From: an uncultured Muribaculum sp.
GTDB taxonomy: Bacteria > Bacteroidota > Bacteroidia > Bacteroidales > Muribaculaceae
DNA length: 64,000 nucleotides
Direction: 5' to 3'
Assembly (NCBI GenBank): GCA_910587665.1
Contig: CAJUMZ010000015.1
Span: 1 to 64,000, forward strand
Shown one piece after another: positions 43,605-52,351 of this stretch. Each line of letters begins with the position of its first letter. Within the stretch, counting starts at the first letter, position 1. Position numbers and translations under genes: made by a program. The notes under the pieces were generated by a model. The model searched no databases. It saw only the letters and a list, made by a program, of their open reading frames with translations, and was not told the DNA's origin.

Positions 43605-44600
43605 ATGGAACCAATCAACAGCTCTCAACTCATAATCTATCAAGCACCTGACGGAGATACCCGTATAGATGTCACAGTTCAAGGTGAATCAATCTGGCTG
43701 ACGCAACGCCAGATTGCAGACTTGTTTGGCACAAAAGTGCCTGCAATATCCAAGCATCTGAAGAGTATCTTTGCATCCGGCGAACTGGAACGTGATGCGA
43801 CTATTTCCAAAATGGAAACAGTCGTAAATAGAGGTTTTCGTGGCGCATCCATGGAGGTCGTTGATTTTTATAACCTGGATGCAATCCTCTCTGTCGGTTA
43901 CCGTGTCAACTCAAAGAACGCCACCGCTTTCCGTATATGGGCCAATAGGGTGTTGAAACAATACCTGCTAAACGGCTATGCCATAAACGAGCGGGTTACA
44001 GCGCAAAAATACGATGAACTAAGCCAATTGGTTAAAGTGCTCGGGCGCACTATACGAAATCAGGAGAAACTCACGGAAGATAGCCGCTCGTTGCTTAATG
44101 TAGTAGTGGACTATACCTATGCCCTTGACACCCTTGACCGATATGATTATCAGGAGCTGAAGATTGAACAGACAACAGGCAACGAATCGTTCCATGCGAC
44201 TTATGAGAGCGCGATGAAAGTCATCCGTGAACTACATGAAAAGTTCGGTGGATCAGAACTCTTTGGAAATGAGAAAGACGATTCGTTTAAAAGTTCCATC
44301 GGGCAGATCTATCAGACTTTCGGAGGCGTCGATCTATATCCGTCGGTTGAAGAAAAAGCCGCCATGCTGCTCTATCTTGTCACAAAGAATCACTCTTTCA
44401 GCGACGGCAACAAACGCATTGCCGCAACGCTGTTCCTTTGGTTTCTCAACGGCAACGGCATTCTCTACAATGATGACGGCACCAAGCGCATAGCTGACAA
44501 TACCCTCGTGGCGCTCACCTTAATGATTGCAGAAAGCCGCACCGAGGAAAAAGACACAATGGTAAAAGTAGTTGTCAACCTAATCAACAAAAACAACTGA
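43605..44600 (+). CDS. RhuM-Doc fusion (virulence RhuM family)
   Basis: A 331-residue two-part protein. The N-terminal ~150 residues are the RhuM domain (WLTQRQIADLFGTKVPAISKHL with a helix-turn-helix look, VVDFYNLDAILSVGYRVNS, FRIWANRVLKQYL). The C-terminal ~140 residues are a Fic/Doc domain with NHSFSDGNKRIAA at 262-274, a Doc-like version with K in place of the second G of Fic proteins. Doc enzymes phosphorylate rather than AMPylate their targets; whether this one is active is unknown. No antitoxin gene is next to it. It lies between nadB and argS and may have come by transfer. Confidence 0.9.
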   Translation: MEPINSSQLIIYQAPDGDTRIDVTVQGESIWLTQRQIADLFGTKVPAISKHLKSIFASGELERDATISKMETVVNRGFRGASMEVVDFYNLDAILSVGYRVNSKNATAFRIWANRVLKQYLLNGYAINERVTAQKYDELSQLVKVLGRTIRNQEKLTEDSRSLLNVVVDYTYALDTLDRYDYQELKIEQTTGNESFHATYESAMKVIRELHEKFGGSELFGNEKDDSFKSSIGQIYQTFGGVDLYPSVEEKAAMLLYLVTKNHSFSDGNKRIAATLFLWFLNGNGILYNDDGTKRIADNTLVALTLMIAESRTEEKDTMVKVVVNLINKNN

Positions 44601-44687
44601 TTGCCCCGACCTGTCTGTATCATTGGCTTTGGCTAAGATACTTTCATACGGCAAAGCTCAAATAAACATTAGATTTGCAGCGACAAA

Positions 44688-44720
44688 TTTGGCTTTACTT
44701 TCTACTTATTCGTATCTTTG
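44688..44720 (+). promoter_or_regulatory. Promoter of argS
   Basis: TTTG (44688-44691), 21 bases, TATCTTTG (44713-44720): an excellent Bacteroidetes promoter, 31 bases before the argS start at 44752. It lies within the longest open frame and decides for the short start. Confidence 0.82.
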
Positions 44721-44751
44721 CAGTCATAAAATCAATTTAAACAACAAGATA

Positions 44752-46536
44752 ATGTCGATAGATAACATTATAGCGCAAGCAGTGGCGCGTGCCGTAAAAG
44801 AGCTTTACGGAGTGGAGACCGATCCGGCATCAATTGTGCCGCAGACCACCAAGAAAGAGTTTGAGGGCAACCTGACCGTAGTGGTGTTTCCATGGGTGAA
44901 GGCGGCTCGCAAGTCACCGGAGGCCGTCGGTACAGAGATCGGCAACTGGCTTGTCGACAACGAGCCTGCCGTAAATCGCTTCAACGTCATCAAAGGATTC
45001 CTCAATATAGTGATCGAGCCAGGTTACTTCACCTCCATGCTCCGTCATATCGCCGAGACACCCGATTACGGATTCAAGAAAACGACCGACGAAAGCCCAC
45101 TCGTGATGGTGGAATATTCCTCTCCTAACACTAACAAGCCGCTACACTTAGGGCATGTGCGCAACAATCTGCTCGGTTATAGCCTGTCACGAATACTATC
45201 CGCATGCGGTAACCGTGTAGTCAAGACCAATATAGTAAACGACCGAGGCATACACATATGCAAGTCAATGCTCGCATGGAAAAAGTGGGGCGACGGAGCC
45301 ACTCCGGAGTCCACAGGCAAGAAGGGCGACCATCTGATCGGAGATTTCTACGTGCTCTTCGACAAGCACTATAAAGCCGAGCTGAAAGAACTTATCGGGA
45401 AGGGACTGAGCGAGGAAGAGGCTGAAAAGCAGTCGCCACTGATGCTTGAGGCGCGCGAGATGCTTCGCCGCTGGGAGCAGAAAGACCCCGAGGTACGCAA
45501 GCTTTGGGAAATGATGAACAATTGGGTATATGCCGGATTTGACGAGACATACAAGCGCCTCGGAGTGGATTTCGACAAGATATACTACGAGAGCAACACT
45601 TACCTCGAAGGCAAGGACAAGGTGCTTGAAGGGCTCGAAAAGGGAATCATGTACCGTAAGGATGACGGCTCTGTATGGGCTGACCTTACCGACGCCGGTC
45701 TCGACCACAAGCTGTTGCTCCGCAGCGACGGCACTTCAGTCTATATGACCCAGGATATCGGCACGGCAAAGCTCCGTTATCAGGATTTTCCCATCGACAA
45801 GATGATATATGTCGTCGGCAACGAGCAGAACTACCACTTCCAGGTATTGTCGCTTTTGCTTGATCGACTCGGATTCAAGTGGGGCAAAGACCTCGTACAT
45901 TTCTCCTATGGCATGGTAGAACTCCCCGAAGGAAAGATGAAGAGTCGCGAAGGTACGGTCGTAGACGCCGATGATCTTATGGATGAGATGATACAGGGTG
46001 CGCGCGAAGTGTCGGCTGAGCGCGGCAAAGGAGATTTTACCCCTGAAGAATCGGAGGAAATAGCCCGCATAGTAGGCATGGGCGCATTGAAATATTTCCT
46101 TTTGAAAGTCGATCCACGCAAAAACATGACCTTCAACCCTAAGGAATCAATCGACTTCAACGGCAACACAGGTCCATTCATACAGTATACGTATGCCCGC
46201 ATACGCTCTGTGCTCCGCAAAGCGGCTGATGCCGGATATAAGGCTGAGGGTTACGAAGCCGTGGTGCCTAACGAGAAAGAGATATCTCTGATACAGCACC
46301 TTGCCGACTATCCGTCGGTCGTGGCAGAAGCAGGCAGAAGCTATTCTCCGGCACTTATAGCCAACTATGTTTATGACCTGGTAAAGGAGTATAACCAATT
46401 TTACCATGACTATTCGATACTCAACGAGCCTGACGCCTCGGTGCGCGCTCTCCGTCTGGCGCTTAGTGCAGAAGTTGCTCGCGTAGTTAAAAGCGGCATG
46501 TCGCTTCTTGGAATCGAGGTTCCGGAGCGTATGTAA
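44752..46536 (+). CDS. argS: Arginyl-tRNA synthetase
   Basis: Class I synthetase that charges tRNA-Arg. The 594-residue protein has the N-terminal tRNA-contacting domain (about 1-110), the ATP-binding motif SSPNTNKPLHLGHVRNN in which HLGH is the HIGH signature, the second signature region near GKMKSREGTVV (KMSKS-like), and the C-terminal DALR anticodon-binding domain. The frame opens as far back as 44623, but the promoter at 44688-44720 makes the ATG at 44752 the likely start. Confidence 0.97.
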   Translation: MSIDNIIAQAVARAVKELYGVETDPASIVPQTTKKEFEGNLTVVVFPWVKAARKSPEAVGTEIGNWLVDNEPAVNRFNVIKGFLNIVIEPGYFTSMLRHIAETPDYGFKKTTDESPLVMVEYSSPNTNKPLHLGHVRNNLLGYSLSRILSACGNRVVKTNIVNDRGIHICKSMLAWKKWGDGATPESTGKKGDHLIGDFYVLFDKHYKAELKELIGKGLSEEEAEKQSPLMLEAREMLRRWEQKDPEVRKLWEMMNNWVYAGFDETYKRLGVDFDKIYYESNTYLEGKDKVLEGLEKGIMYRKDDGSVWADLTDAGLDHKLLLRSDGTSVYMTQDIGTAKLRYQDFPIDKMIYVVGNEQNYHFQVLSLLLDRLGFKWGKDLVHFSYGMVELPEGKMKSREGTVVDADDLMDEMIQGAREVSAERGKGDFTPEESEEIARIVGMGALKYFLLKVDPRKNMTFNPKESIDFNGNTGPFIQYTYARIRSVLRKAADAGYKAEGYEAVVPNEKEISLIQHLADYPSVVAEAGRSYSPALIANYVYDLVKEYNQFYHDYSILNEPDASVRALRLALSAEVARVVKSGMSLLGIEVPERM

Positions 46537-46604
46537 CATAATTTAACTGTATTATGGTCACAGATTGACCCCAAAATACGTTATCTCTCTAAACACTAAT
46601 CATT

Positions 46605-47306
46605 ATGAATAATTATAATTTGGATTCATTCAACTCACAGTCGCTTGACGTGCGCGTGTCGCAGGTGATGAAGCGAGTTTATGTAAAGATGTTTCTCGCC
46701 CTGCTCGTTACGGCGGGAGCGGCTTGGATATGCAGCGGCATACCCAATCTCGTATATTTCCTCGCCACTCACCGGTGGGTATATTGGGGACTGCTCATTG
46801 TGGAGCTCCTCATGGTATTCGGCATCAGTGGCGCGGTAAACAAGATCAGTTCGCCGGTGGCGACACTGCTTTTCTACGCGTTCGCCATACTTAACGGCGT
46901 GACATTCTCGCTCATATTCTACGCCTACTCCACTGTGTCCATATTCAAGACTTTTGTCATCACTGCAGGAGTGTTCGGCGCGATGAGTGTCTACGGTTAC
47001 TTCACAAGCCGCGACCTCATCAAAATAGGCAATTTCCTGTTTATGGCACTGATCGGACTTATATTGGCAAGCGTTGTCAACATATTCTGGGCTAATTCTA
47101 CCCTCGAATGGATTGTCTCGATAGCAGGCGTGCTGATATTCATCGGACTTACCGCATGGGACACCCAGCAGATCAAGCGCATGGCTGAATACAGCGATGG
47201 ATTCTCTATTGCACGGCTTGCCACGATAGGGGCACTAACCCTCTATCTCGACTTCATCAATCTCTTCCTCTACCTGCTCCGCTTCTTCGGCAGTTCCCGC
47301 GACTAA
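46605..47306 (+). CDS. Bax inhibitor-1/YccA family membrane protein
   Basis: A 233-residue polytopic protein with seven hydrophobic helices and the family's conserved C-terminal acidic region (GLTAWDTQQIKRMAEY...LYLDFINLFLYLLRFFG). Family members are membrane proteins that affect calcium leakage and FtsH proteolysis in different organisms; the role in Bacteroidales is not known. It follows argS by 68 bases and is ended by a strong hairpin. Confidence 0.94.
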   Translation: MNNYNLDSFNSQSLDVRVSQVMKRVYVKMFLALLVTAGAAWICSGIPNLVYFLATHRWVYWGLLIVELLMVFGISGAVNKISSPVATLLFYAFAILNGVTFSLIFYAYSTVSIFKTFVITAGVFGAMSVYGYFTSRDLIKIGNFLFMALIGLILASVVNIFWANSTLEWIVSIAGVLIFIGLTAWDTQQIKRMAEYSDGFSIARLATIGALTLYLDFINLFLYLLRFFGSSRD

Positions 47307-47320
47307 AAAAATGGACAAAT

Positions 47321-47369
47321 AATATAACCGCACCCCAAAAGACAAAATCTTTTGGGGTGCGGTTATATT
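47321..47369. terminator. Bidirectional-type terminator with perfect 20-bp arms
   Basis: A perfect 20-bp inverted repeat (47321-47340 and 47350-47369) with a 9-base loop. The GC-rich core CCGCACCCC/GGGGTGCGG is flanked by A and T runs on both sides. It ends the BI-1 family gene and separates it from the methyltransferase cassette. Confidence 0.9.
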
Positions 47370-47453
47370 ATCTAAAATCAATCAATCCACACCCTTGGAC
47401 CTCACTACATCATCTACAAATCCGGATCTTTTTACAAAATTATTTACGTCAGC

Positions 47454-47484
47454 TTGCTTGAATAGGAATTGATATGTAATTTTG
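47454..47484 (+). promoter_or_regulatory. Promoter of the methyltransferase cassette
   Basis: TTG (47454-47456), 20 bases, TAATTTTG (47477-47484). It lies 19 bases before the first methyltransferase ATG at 47503 and is the only clear promoter of the four-gene cassette. Confidence 0.65.
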
Positions 47485-47502
47485 TAATGAAAACCCTTAA
47501 TA

Positions 47503-48537
47503 ATGAAATTAAGAATCCAAGCACTTCAATCGGTCAACAATCCCCGGTCGGTACATGGTATTTATCCGTATCGAGGAAAGATTGCCGCCTTGGACGCACA
47601 ACAAATATTGATGCAGATACCTAAGGGAAGCACTGTCTTGGATCCTTTTTGTGGCTCGGGCACAATTGTATATGAAGGTATAAGATTCGGACATAATACC
47701 TTGGGGATAGATGCTAACCCTATCGCCGTCACACTTTCGAGAGGCAAGGTCAATATACCGGCAGAGCTATCCGAGGTACAAAAAGAATTGAATTTGATGG
47801 TAGAAAGATCTAAGTCATCATCCGTTGCTTGTGACATTCCCGAATACTCAGGCTCTCTTTTTCATGAAAAATCAATGGAGGAGATTTTACGGATGGCTTC
47901 TTTCTACGATGAAATGAGCGACTATCTTAAAGCGTGCTTTCTTGGAGCTGTGACTCTGACCGCAAGAGGATGCAACGACTATAAGTGGACATCAAGCACT
48001 GTCGGTAAAAATATACAGCCAAAGAGATATATTAATTTTTACGACAAGCTGAAAGCAAAAATCAAGAAGCATCATTACCCGATAAAGAACGATAGCAAAA
48101 TATATTTTGCCGACACAAGGTATGCCGCACAATTTATTGCCCCGGAATCGGTTGACTACATTTTTTCAAGCCCGCCATACTTTGATTGCCTTGACTACAC
48201 CGCCTACTATGCCAAAATAATATATGACATCTTAGGGCAAGACCGGATTGCCATAAAAAACAGTCTAATCCAAAACTTCGACAATTATGCCGACGATATG
48301 AGGACTGTACTTGAAAATCTTTATGCAATACTAAAACCCGGAGGTCAGGCTATTTTTGTAGTCGGAGATAAGAAAATACATGGAAAGGTGATTAATGGCG
48401 CGGAATTCTTTCAAGCGATAAGTCCCTTTGCAAAATATGAAGTATTTGAGCGCAGTTATACCGGGACAAGCTCGCAGGTGTTTGACAAATTGAACAAAAC
48501 AGAAAGAAAGGAACAGATTATAATATGGGAAAAGTGA
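47503..48537 (+). CDS. DNA methyltransferase with motif I then motif IV
   Basis: A 344-residue amino-DNA methyltransferase (N6-adenine or N4-cytosine). Motif I, DPFCGSGT, lies at 47-54 with the preceding HGIYPYRGK pattern; the acidic end of the second strand is GIDANP at 68-73; motif IV is SSPPYF at 222-227. It thus has both the S-adenosylmethionine site and the catalytic site in one chain, in the alpha/gamma-like order, with a helical insert (about 95-195) between that may recognise DNA. Its end overlaps the next methyltransferase by 13 bases. It probably modifies one strand of the system's target. Confidence 0.88.
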   Translation: MKLRIQALQSVNNPRSVHGIYPYRGKIAALDAQQILMQIPKGSTVLDPFCGSGTIVYEGIRFGHNTLGIDANPIAVTLSRGKVNIPAELSEVQKELNLMVERSKSSSVACDIPEYSGSLFHEKSMEEILRMASFYDEMSDYLKACFLGAVTLTARGCNDYKWTSSTVGKNIQPKRYINFYDKLKAKIKKHHYPIKNDSKIYFADTRYAAQFIAPESVDYIFSSPPYFDCLDYTAYYAKIIYDILGQDRIAIKNSLIQNFDNYADDMRTVLENLYAILKPGGQAIFVVGDKKIHGKVINGAEFFQAISPFAKYEVFERSYTGTSSQVFDKLNKTERKEQIIIWEK

Positions 48538-49115
48538 GCCCTCCAAAAATATTGCAGATAAAAGACGCCACCATCTTTAACACCAACTCCAACAACATGT
48601 CGGAGATTCCGGACGGCAGTGTCAATCTCATCATCACCAGTCCTCCTTACTGGACATTAAAGGATTATGATGTAGACGGACAGATCGGTGCCGGCAGCAA
48701 TTCTTATGAGTATTATATAGGAGAGCTTAACAAGGTATGGACAGAATGTGTAAGGGTACTTGCTCCCGACGGCAAGATCTGCATAAACATTATGCCGTTT
48801 CTACTTACAGGTAAAGCGGCGCGCTTTGAACGCCGGGAGACAAGACTTGTACTGGGCGACATTGAAAAATTCATGGATTCGACAGGATGTATGTTTCAGT
48901 TCGGGCTATATATCTGGGACAAGCGCAAGATTGCAAGGTTCAGCTCTTTCGGCAGCTATCCTTATCCGCCAAATATATTCTCTACCTACCCGTATGAATG
49001 GATAACAGTGTTTTCCAAAGCCGGAAAAAGGAAACAGGTACCTAAGGAAATCAAAGAAAAGTCACGCCTTACCACAGAGGAATGGCAAAGTTTGGCGACA
49101 GAAATTTCACCCTAA
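48525..49115 (+). CDS. Reduced second DNA methyltransferase (no motif I)
   Basis: A 196-residue protein that begins like a beta-class DNA methyltransferase: SEIPDGSVNLIITSPPYWTLKDYD, with catalytic TSPPYW at 38-43, then LNKVWTECVRVLAPDGKICINI. Beta-class enzymes normally continue to DPFxGSG (motif I), which binds S-adenosylmethionine, but this chain stops after SRLTTEEWQSL, where that part should begin. It overlaps the upstream gene by 13 bases and the downstream gene by 34. Either the 3' half was lost (by frameshift or replacement), or it works with the motif I of its neighbour. Activity by itself is doubtful. Confidence 0.78.
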   Translation: MGKVSPPKILQIKDATIFNTNSNNMSEIPDGSVNLIITSPPYWTLKDYDVDGQIGAGSNSYEYYIGELNKVWTECVRVLAPDGKICINIMPFLLTGKAARFERRETRLVLGDIEKFMDSTGCMFQFGLYIWDKRKIARFSSFGSYPYPPNIFSTYPYEWITVFSKAGKRKQVPKEIKEKSRLTTEEWQSLATEISP

Positions 49116-50188
49116 ATGACATAAAATTTGTTCGTGAGGAGGAAAATATCCATAAATATTGCCCTCTTCTGCGTGCAGCGAGCCTGATTGGCAGTCCGTC
49201 GTGCCGTTTCAAAAGCAACCCGCTTGATGAAGCAGGATGTGCGCTCACCAACGGATTAAATGTCGATTTTACAAAATCCAAGGAGGTCAGCAATACCATA
49301 AATGCGCTTCACGCCCTTGGTTTTGTTGAACGAGACAACAAAACAAGTCACCTGACCGACAAAGGTATTATTTTTGCTGATACGGAATACAACTCGGCGG
49401 AAATGTCGCGGATTATACATGATGCAGTAATTAAATATGGTCCCGTTGTAGGGCTTTTAAGCCAAATTCCTTCACGTCATGAAAAGGGATGTCGTTTTAA
49501 TACCAATGATCTAACAATAGGATATCCCGACACCAATGAAGTAGCATATATTGATGGAAATCTTGTAAAGATATCAAGTGGCTCCAAATCGGATTCAAAT
49601 ATCCGCACCAAATCTTGTCTGTTGGCGTGGCTCACAACCGCCGGATATATCCGACCGGTAAAAATAACGCCCGATAACGGCTCATTTCCCCATATGAGAT
49701 ACCGGAACTACATAAACGGGGCAATCCGAGGCGAACGGCTGTATGAAATTGTCGAATTTCCCGAATTATCTGAGACGGAACACCCTCTCAGTTATGAAAA
49801 TCTCACAAAGCTCAATTCCGGTTTGCGCGAACGTGGCATGAAAGAAATCAGAGAAGCGACTATGAGATGTGAGTCACTTATTAAAAATCGCCGGTTTGCA
49901 ATCATATACCTTCTAAACCGTGCCTATTATGAGCAGAATGAGTTATCATTCGGTCTTCTGGTCATATTATTTAAAGAGCGTCCGGATCTATTCCTTGTCC
50001 CTCAATATGGATTGGAGGATGTGGTTGAGAGAGAAATTGAAGTGGCGGTTACAAGCGGTATTCCATTTGACCGGATCATAAGCAATGGAGAAATATACCT
50101 ACGGCCATTGGTAGGTTTAAATAAAGAAGAGGCATCAATAGGTGCTCCGACCGAGCTAATTAAATTTCTTGACAGCGTAAATATATAA
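49082..50188 (+). CDS. Unknown protein with possible winged helix, in restriction cassette
   Basis: A 368-residue protein that I do not recognise by family. Residues about 67-95 (EVSNTINALHALGFVERDNKTSHLTDKG) have the look of a winged helix, and a second such region may lie near ESLIKNRRFAIIYLLNRAYY. No membrane segment or signal peptide. The gene begins inside the end of the reduced methyltransferase gene (34-base overlap), and the Fe-S nuclease gene follows by eight bases. In this setting a DNA-recognition or restriction subunit is a fair guess, not a demonstrated function. Confidence 0.7.
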   Translation: MAKFGDRNFTLNDIKFVREEENIHKYCPLLRAASLIGSPSCRFKSNPLDEAGCALTNGLNVDFTKSKEVSNTINALHALGFVERDNKTSHLTDKGIIFADTEYNSAEMSRIIHDAVIKYGPVVGLLSQIPSRHEKGCRFNTNDLTIGYPDTNEVAYIDGNLVKISSGSKSDSNIRTKSCLLAWLTTAGYIRPVKITPDNGSFPHMRYRNYINGAIRGERLYEIVEFPELSETEHPLSYENLTKLNSGLRERGMKEIREATMRCESLIKNRRFAIIYLLNRAYYEQNELSFGLLVILFKERPDLFLVPQYGLEDVVEREIEVAVTSGIPFDRIISNGEIYLRPLVGLNKEEASIGAPTELIKFLDSVNI

Positions 50189-50196
50189 GTCATAAT

Positions 50197-51195
50197 ATGG
50201 GTGAATTTTGCTTGTTTTCCGACAATTGTAGCGGGGCGCCATGTGTCGCCACAAAGATGTACAAATACTCCGGCATAACGGATTTTGTAGAAGACCACAG
50301 GCATAAAAGCGGACTAAAAACATATTGCCTACCCGACACAATAGGCGGTTGTCTGACGCGTGACAGCGATCCGGAACACAGATTTTCTGTTAATGACGAG
50401 CGGTGTATCAATTGCATGGCATGCGTAATGGGTTGCCCCGGAAACAAGATATCCATAAACAACAGCATCCATCCGCTTGAATTTTGTCAGGAGATGAATG
50501 AGGAGGAGTTCTCAATGTTTAAAGACACTGTTGCTACAGAACTCTTAAATGGAAGTTTCATTAAACTGCCTCCCGTACAAGCCGGCAGACTAAAAGTGCC
50601 ATACCGGAGATTTGAGGATTTTACCAAGGTTAAAGAAACCGAAAATATCGCATTATGGACTGCCATCGCGATGAAATATCTTTCGAAATCCACATCACCA
50701 CGCATTGCCCTTGAAGTCGGAATCCAGAAAAATCATGCCGACAGAGACGGACGGCTTGACGTCTCGCTCTTAAACACTGAAGATGGCTACCTGTTTGTTG
50801 CCGAGACAAAAGTATCATTTGAAAAAATGATGCAGGAGGGAAGATATGAATCTCAGATGAGGTCATATGAGATCGGACTTCAATCGATCGACAATTACGG
50901 TTTCAACAGGACAAAATTTCTTGTCGTAGGAGGGCAGGAATCCGACTTGTTGCACAGCAGCATGCCATGTTCTACTTCAGGAGGCAACAGCGACCTGTTT
51001 TACAATGTCCTACGGGAAAATAACCTGTTTTATGCCAGTGCTAACGGATTGCTGGCTCTTGCCTTGAAGAAAATGTTTATTTCCGCCGAACGGTATTCCC
51101 TGGAGTCAATTTATGACCATATCACATGCGGTAAATATTTCGGATTGCTTTCGTGCGGCTTCATAACAAAAGATCTCCGGATCGAACCATATTAA
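50197..51195 (+). CDS. Ferredoxin-type Fe-S motif fused to PD-(D/E)xK nuclease core
   Basis: A 332-residue protein of two parts. The N-terminal ~100 residues are cysteine-rich: C70, C73, C76 and C80 form a classic ferredoxin signature (CINCMACVMGCP), and C5, C11, C16, C44 and C52 could serve a second cluster. The C-terminal part has a nuclease-like core: LEVGIQKNHADRDGRLDVS with D188, then LFVAETKVSF with E203 and K205, the spacing and strand pattern of PD-(D/E)xK enzymes. As the last gene of a cassette with two methyltransferases it is the best candidate for the restriction enzyme. Fe-S clusters are known in AddB- and Cas4-like nucleases, but with a different cysteine layout. Confidence 0.72.
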   Translation: MGEFCLFSDNCSGAPCVATKMYKYSGITDFVEDHRHKSGLKTYCLPDTIGGCLTRDSDPEHRFSVNDERCINCMACVMGCPGNKISINNSIHPLEFCQEMNEEEFSMFKDTVATELLNGSFIKLPPVQAGRLKVPYRRFEDFTKVKETENIALWTAIAMKYLSKSTSPRIALEVGIQKNHADRDGRLDVSLLNTEDGYLFVAETKVSFEKMMQEGRYESQMRSYEIGLQSIDNYGFNRTKFLVVGGQESDLLHSSMPCSTSGGNSDLFYNVLRENNLFYASANGLLALALKKMFISAERYSLESIYDHITCGKYFGLLSCGFITKDLRIEPY

Positions 51196-51329
51196 GTATA
51201 TTATTACATAATGTCCATTCAAAAGGCAGGTTATCACGGAAAAGTTTTTCGGCTCATTTTTCGTGGTGTCATGATTTTATGTTAGATTTGTAAATAATAA
51301 TTATACGCCATAACATAACATTGCCCTAC

Positions 51330-52346
51330 ATGAAACGTGTATTGATAATAGGTGCAGGCGGCTTTATCGGCGGCTTCATAGCTGCGGAAAGCCTGCGTCG
51401 CGGCTATGAGACCTGGGTAGGTGTGCGTGAATCCACCTCGCGGCGCTATCTCACCGACGACAGGCTCAATTTCGTCACCTTCGACTATGACAATCCGGAA
51501 TCGGTGGAAAATTCACTAAGGTCATCACTTCCCGAAGGTGAGAAATGGGATTGGATTGTATATAACCTCGGAGCCACAAAAGTTACCAACTATAGCGACT
51601 TCAACCGTATCAACTTCGGGTATCTGCGCACAGTCGTCGAGGCTCTTGAAACGTCATCAATGGTGCCGGAACGCTTTCTCTACATCAGCAGCCTGAGCGC
51701 TCTCGGTCCGGTCGACGAGAAAACATACCAACCTTACACCTCAAAGACGATACCGGATCCCAATACAAAATACGGCATGTCGAAAATCAAGAGCGAGACC
51801 CTGCTGGAGACAACGCCCGGATTTCCTTGGATAATTTTCCGACCGACAGGCGTCTACGGTCCTCATGAGCAGGACTACCTCATGATGATAAAATGTATCG
51901 ACAGCCATTGGGACTTCGGTGTGGGATTCAGAAGGCAACTGCTTACATTCATTTATGTCGACGACCTCGTCAATGCCATTTTCGATGCACTTGAGAAAGC
52001 CCCGCTGCGACATAAATACATAATCAGCGAAAACCGCGCCTACACCCAGTCGGAATTCCGTAAAATCGTAGCGCAAAAGCTCGGCAAAAAATTTGTGATC
52101 CCGGTGCGCCTGCCCTTATGGATGGCAAAGGCGGCGAGCGTGGTGGCGGAAAAATACGGCATCCTCAAGATGAAGCCGTCAACCCTCAACTCCGACAAAT
52201 ACAAAATCATGAAGCAGCGCAACTGGAGTGCCGACATCTCCGATGCTCGCCGCGATTTTGGATTCAGCCCGAAAGTATCGCTTGAAGAGGGTATAGAGGC
52301 AACCGTCAAGGAATATCTCCATAATAAAAACAGAAAGAAAAAGTGA
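51330..52346 (+). CDS. NAD-dependent epimerase/dehydratase family protein
   Basis: A 338-residue extended short-chain dehydrogenase. The nucleotide-binding GAGGFIGGF lies near residues 8-16 and the catalytic YGMSK near 148-152; IFRPTGVYGP follows as expected. The substrate is probably a nucleotide sugar, or a hydroxysteroid-like molecule, and cannot be fixed from the sequence. The start is the ATG at 51330, not the TTG at 51321. The next gene begins six bases after its stop, so the two are cotranscribed. Confidence 0.92.
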   Translation: MKRVLIIGAGGFIGGFIAAESLRRGYETWVGVRESTSRRYLTDDRLNFVTFDYDNPESVENSLRSSLPEGEKWDWIVYNLGATKVTNYSDFNRINFGYLRTVVEALETSSMVPERFLYISSLSALGPVDEKTYQPYTSKTIPDPNTKYGMSKIKSETLLETTPGFPWIIFRPTGVYGPHEQDYLMMIKCIDSHWDFGVGFRRQLLTFIYVDDLVNAIFDALEKAPLRHKYIISENRAYTQSEFRKIVAQKLGKKFVIPVRLPLWMAKAASVVAEKYGILKMKPSTLNSDKYKIMKQRNWSADISDARRDFGFSPKVSLEEGIEATVKEYLHNKNRKKK

Positions 52347-52351
52347 CGCAT

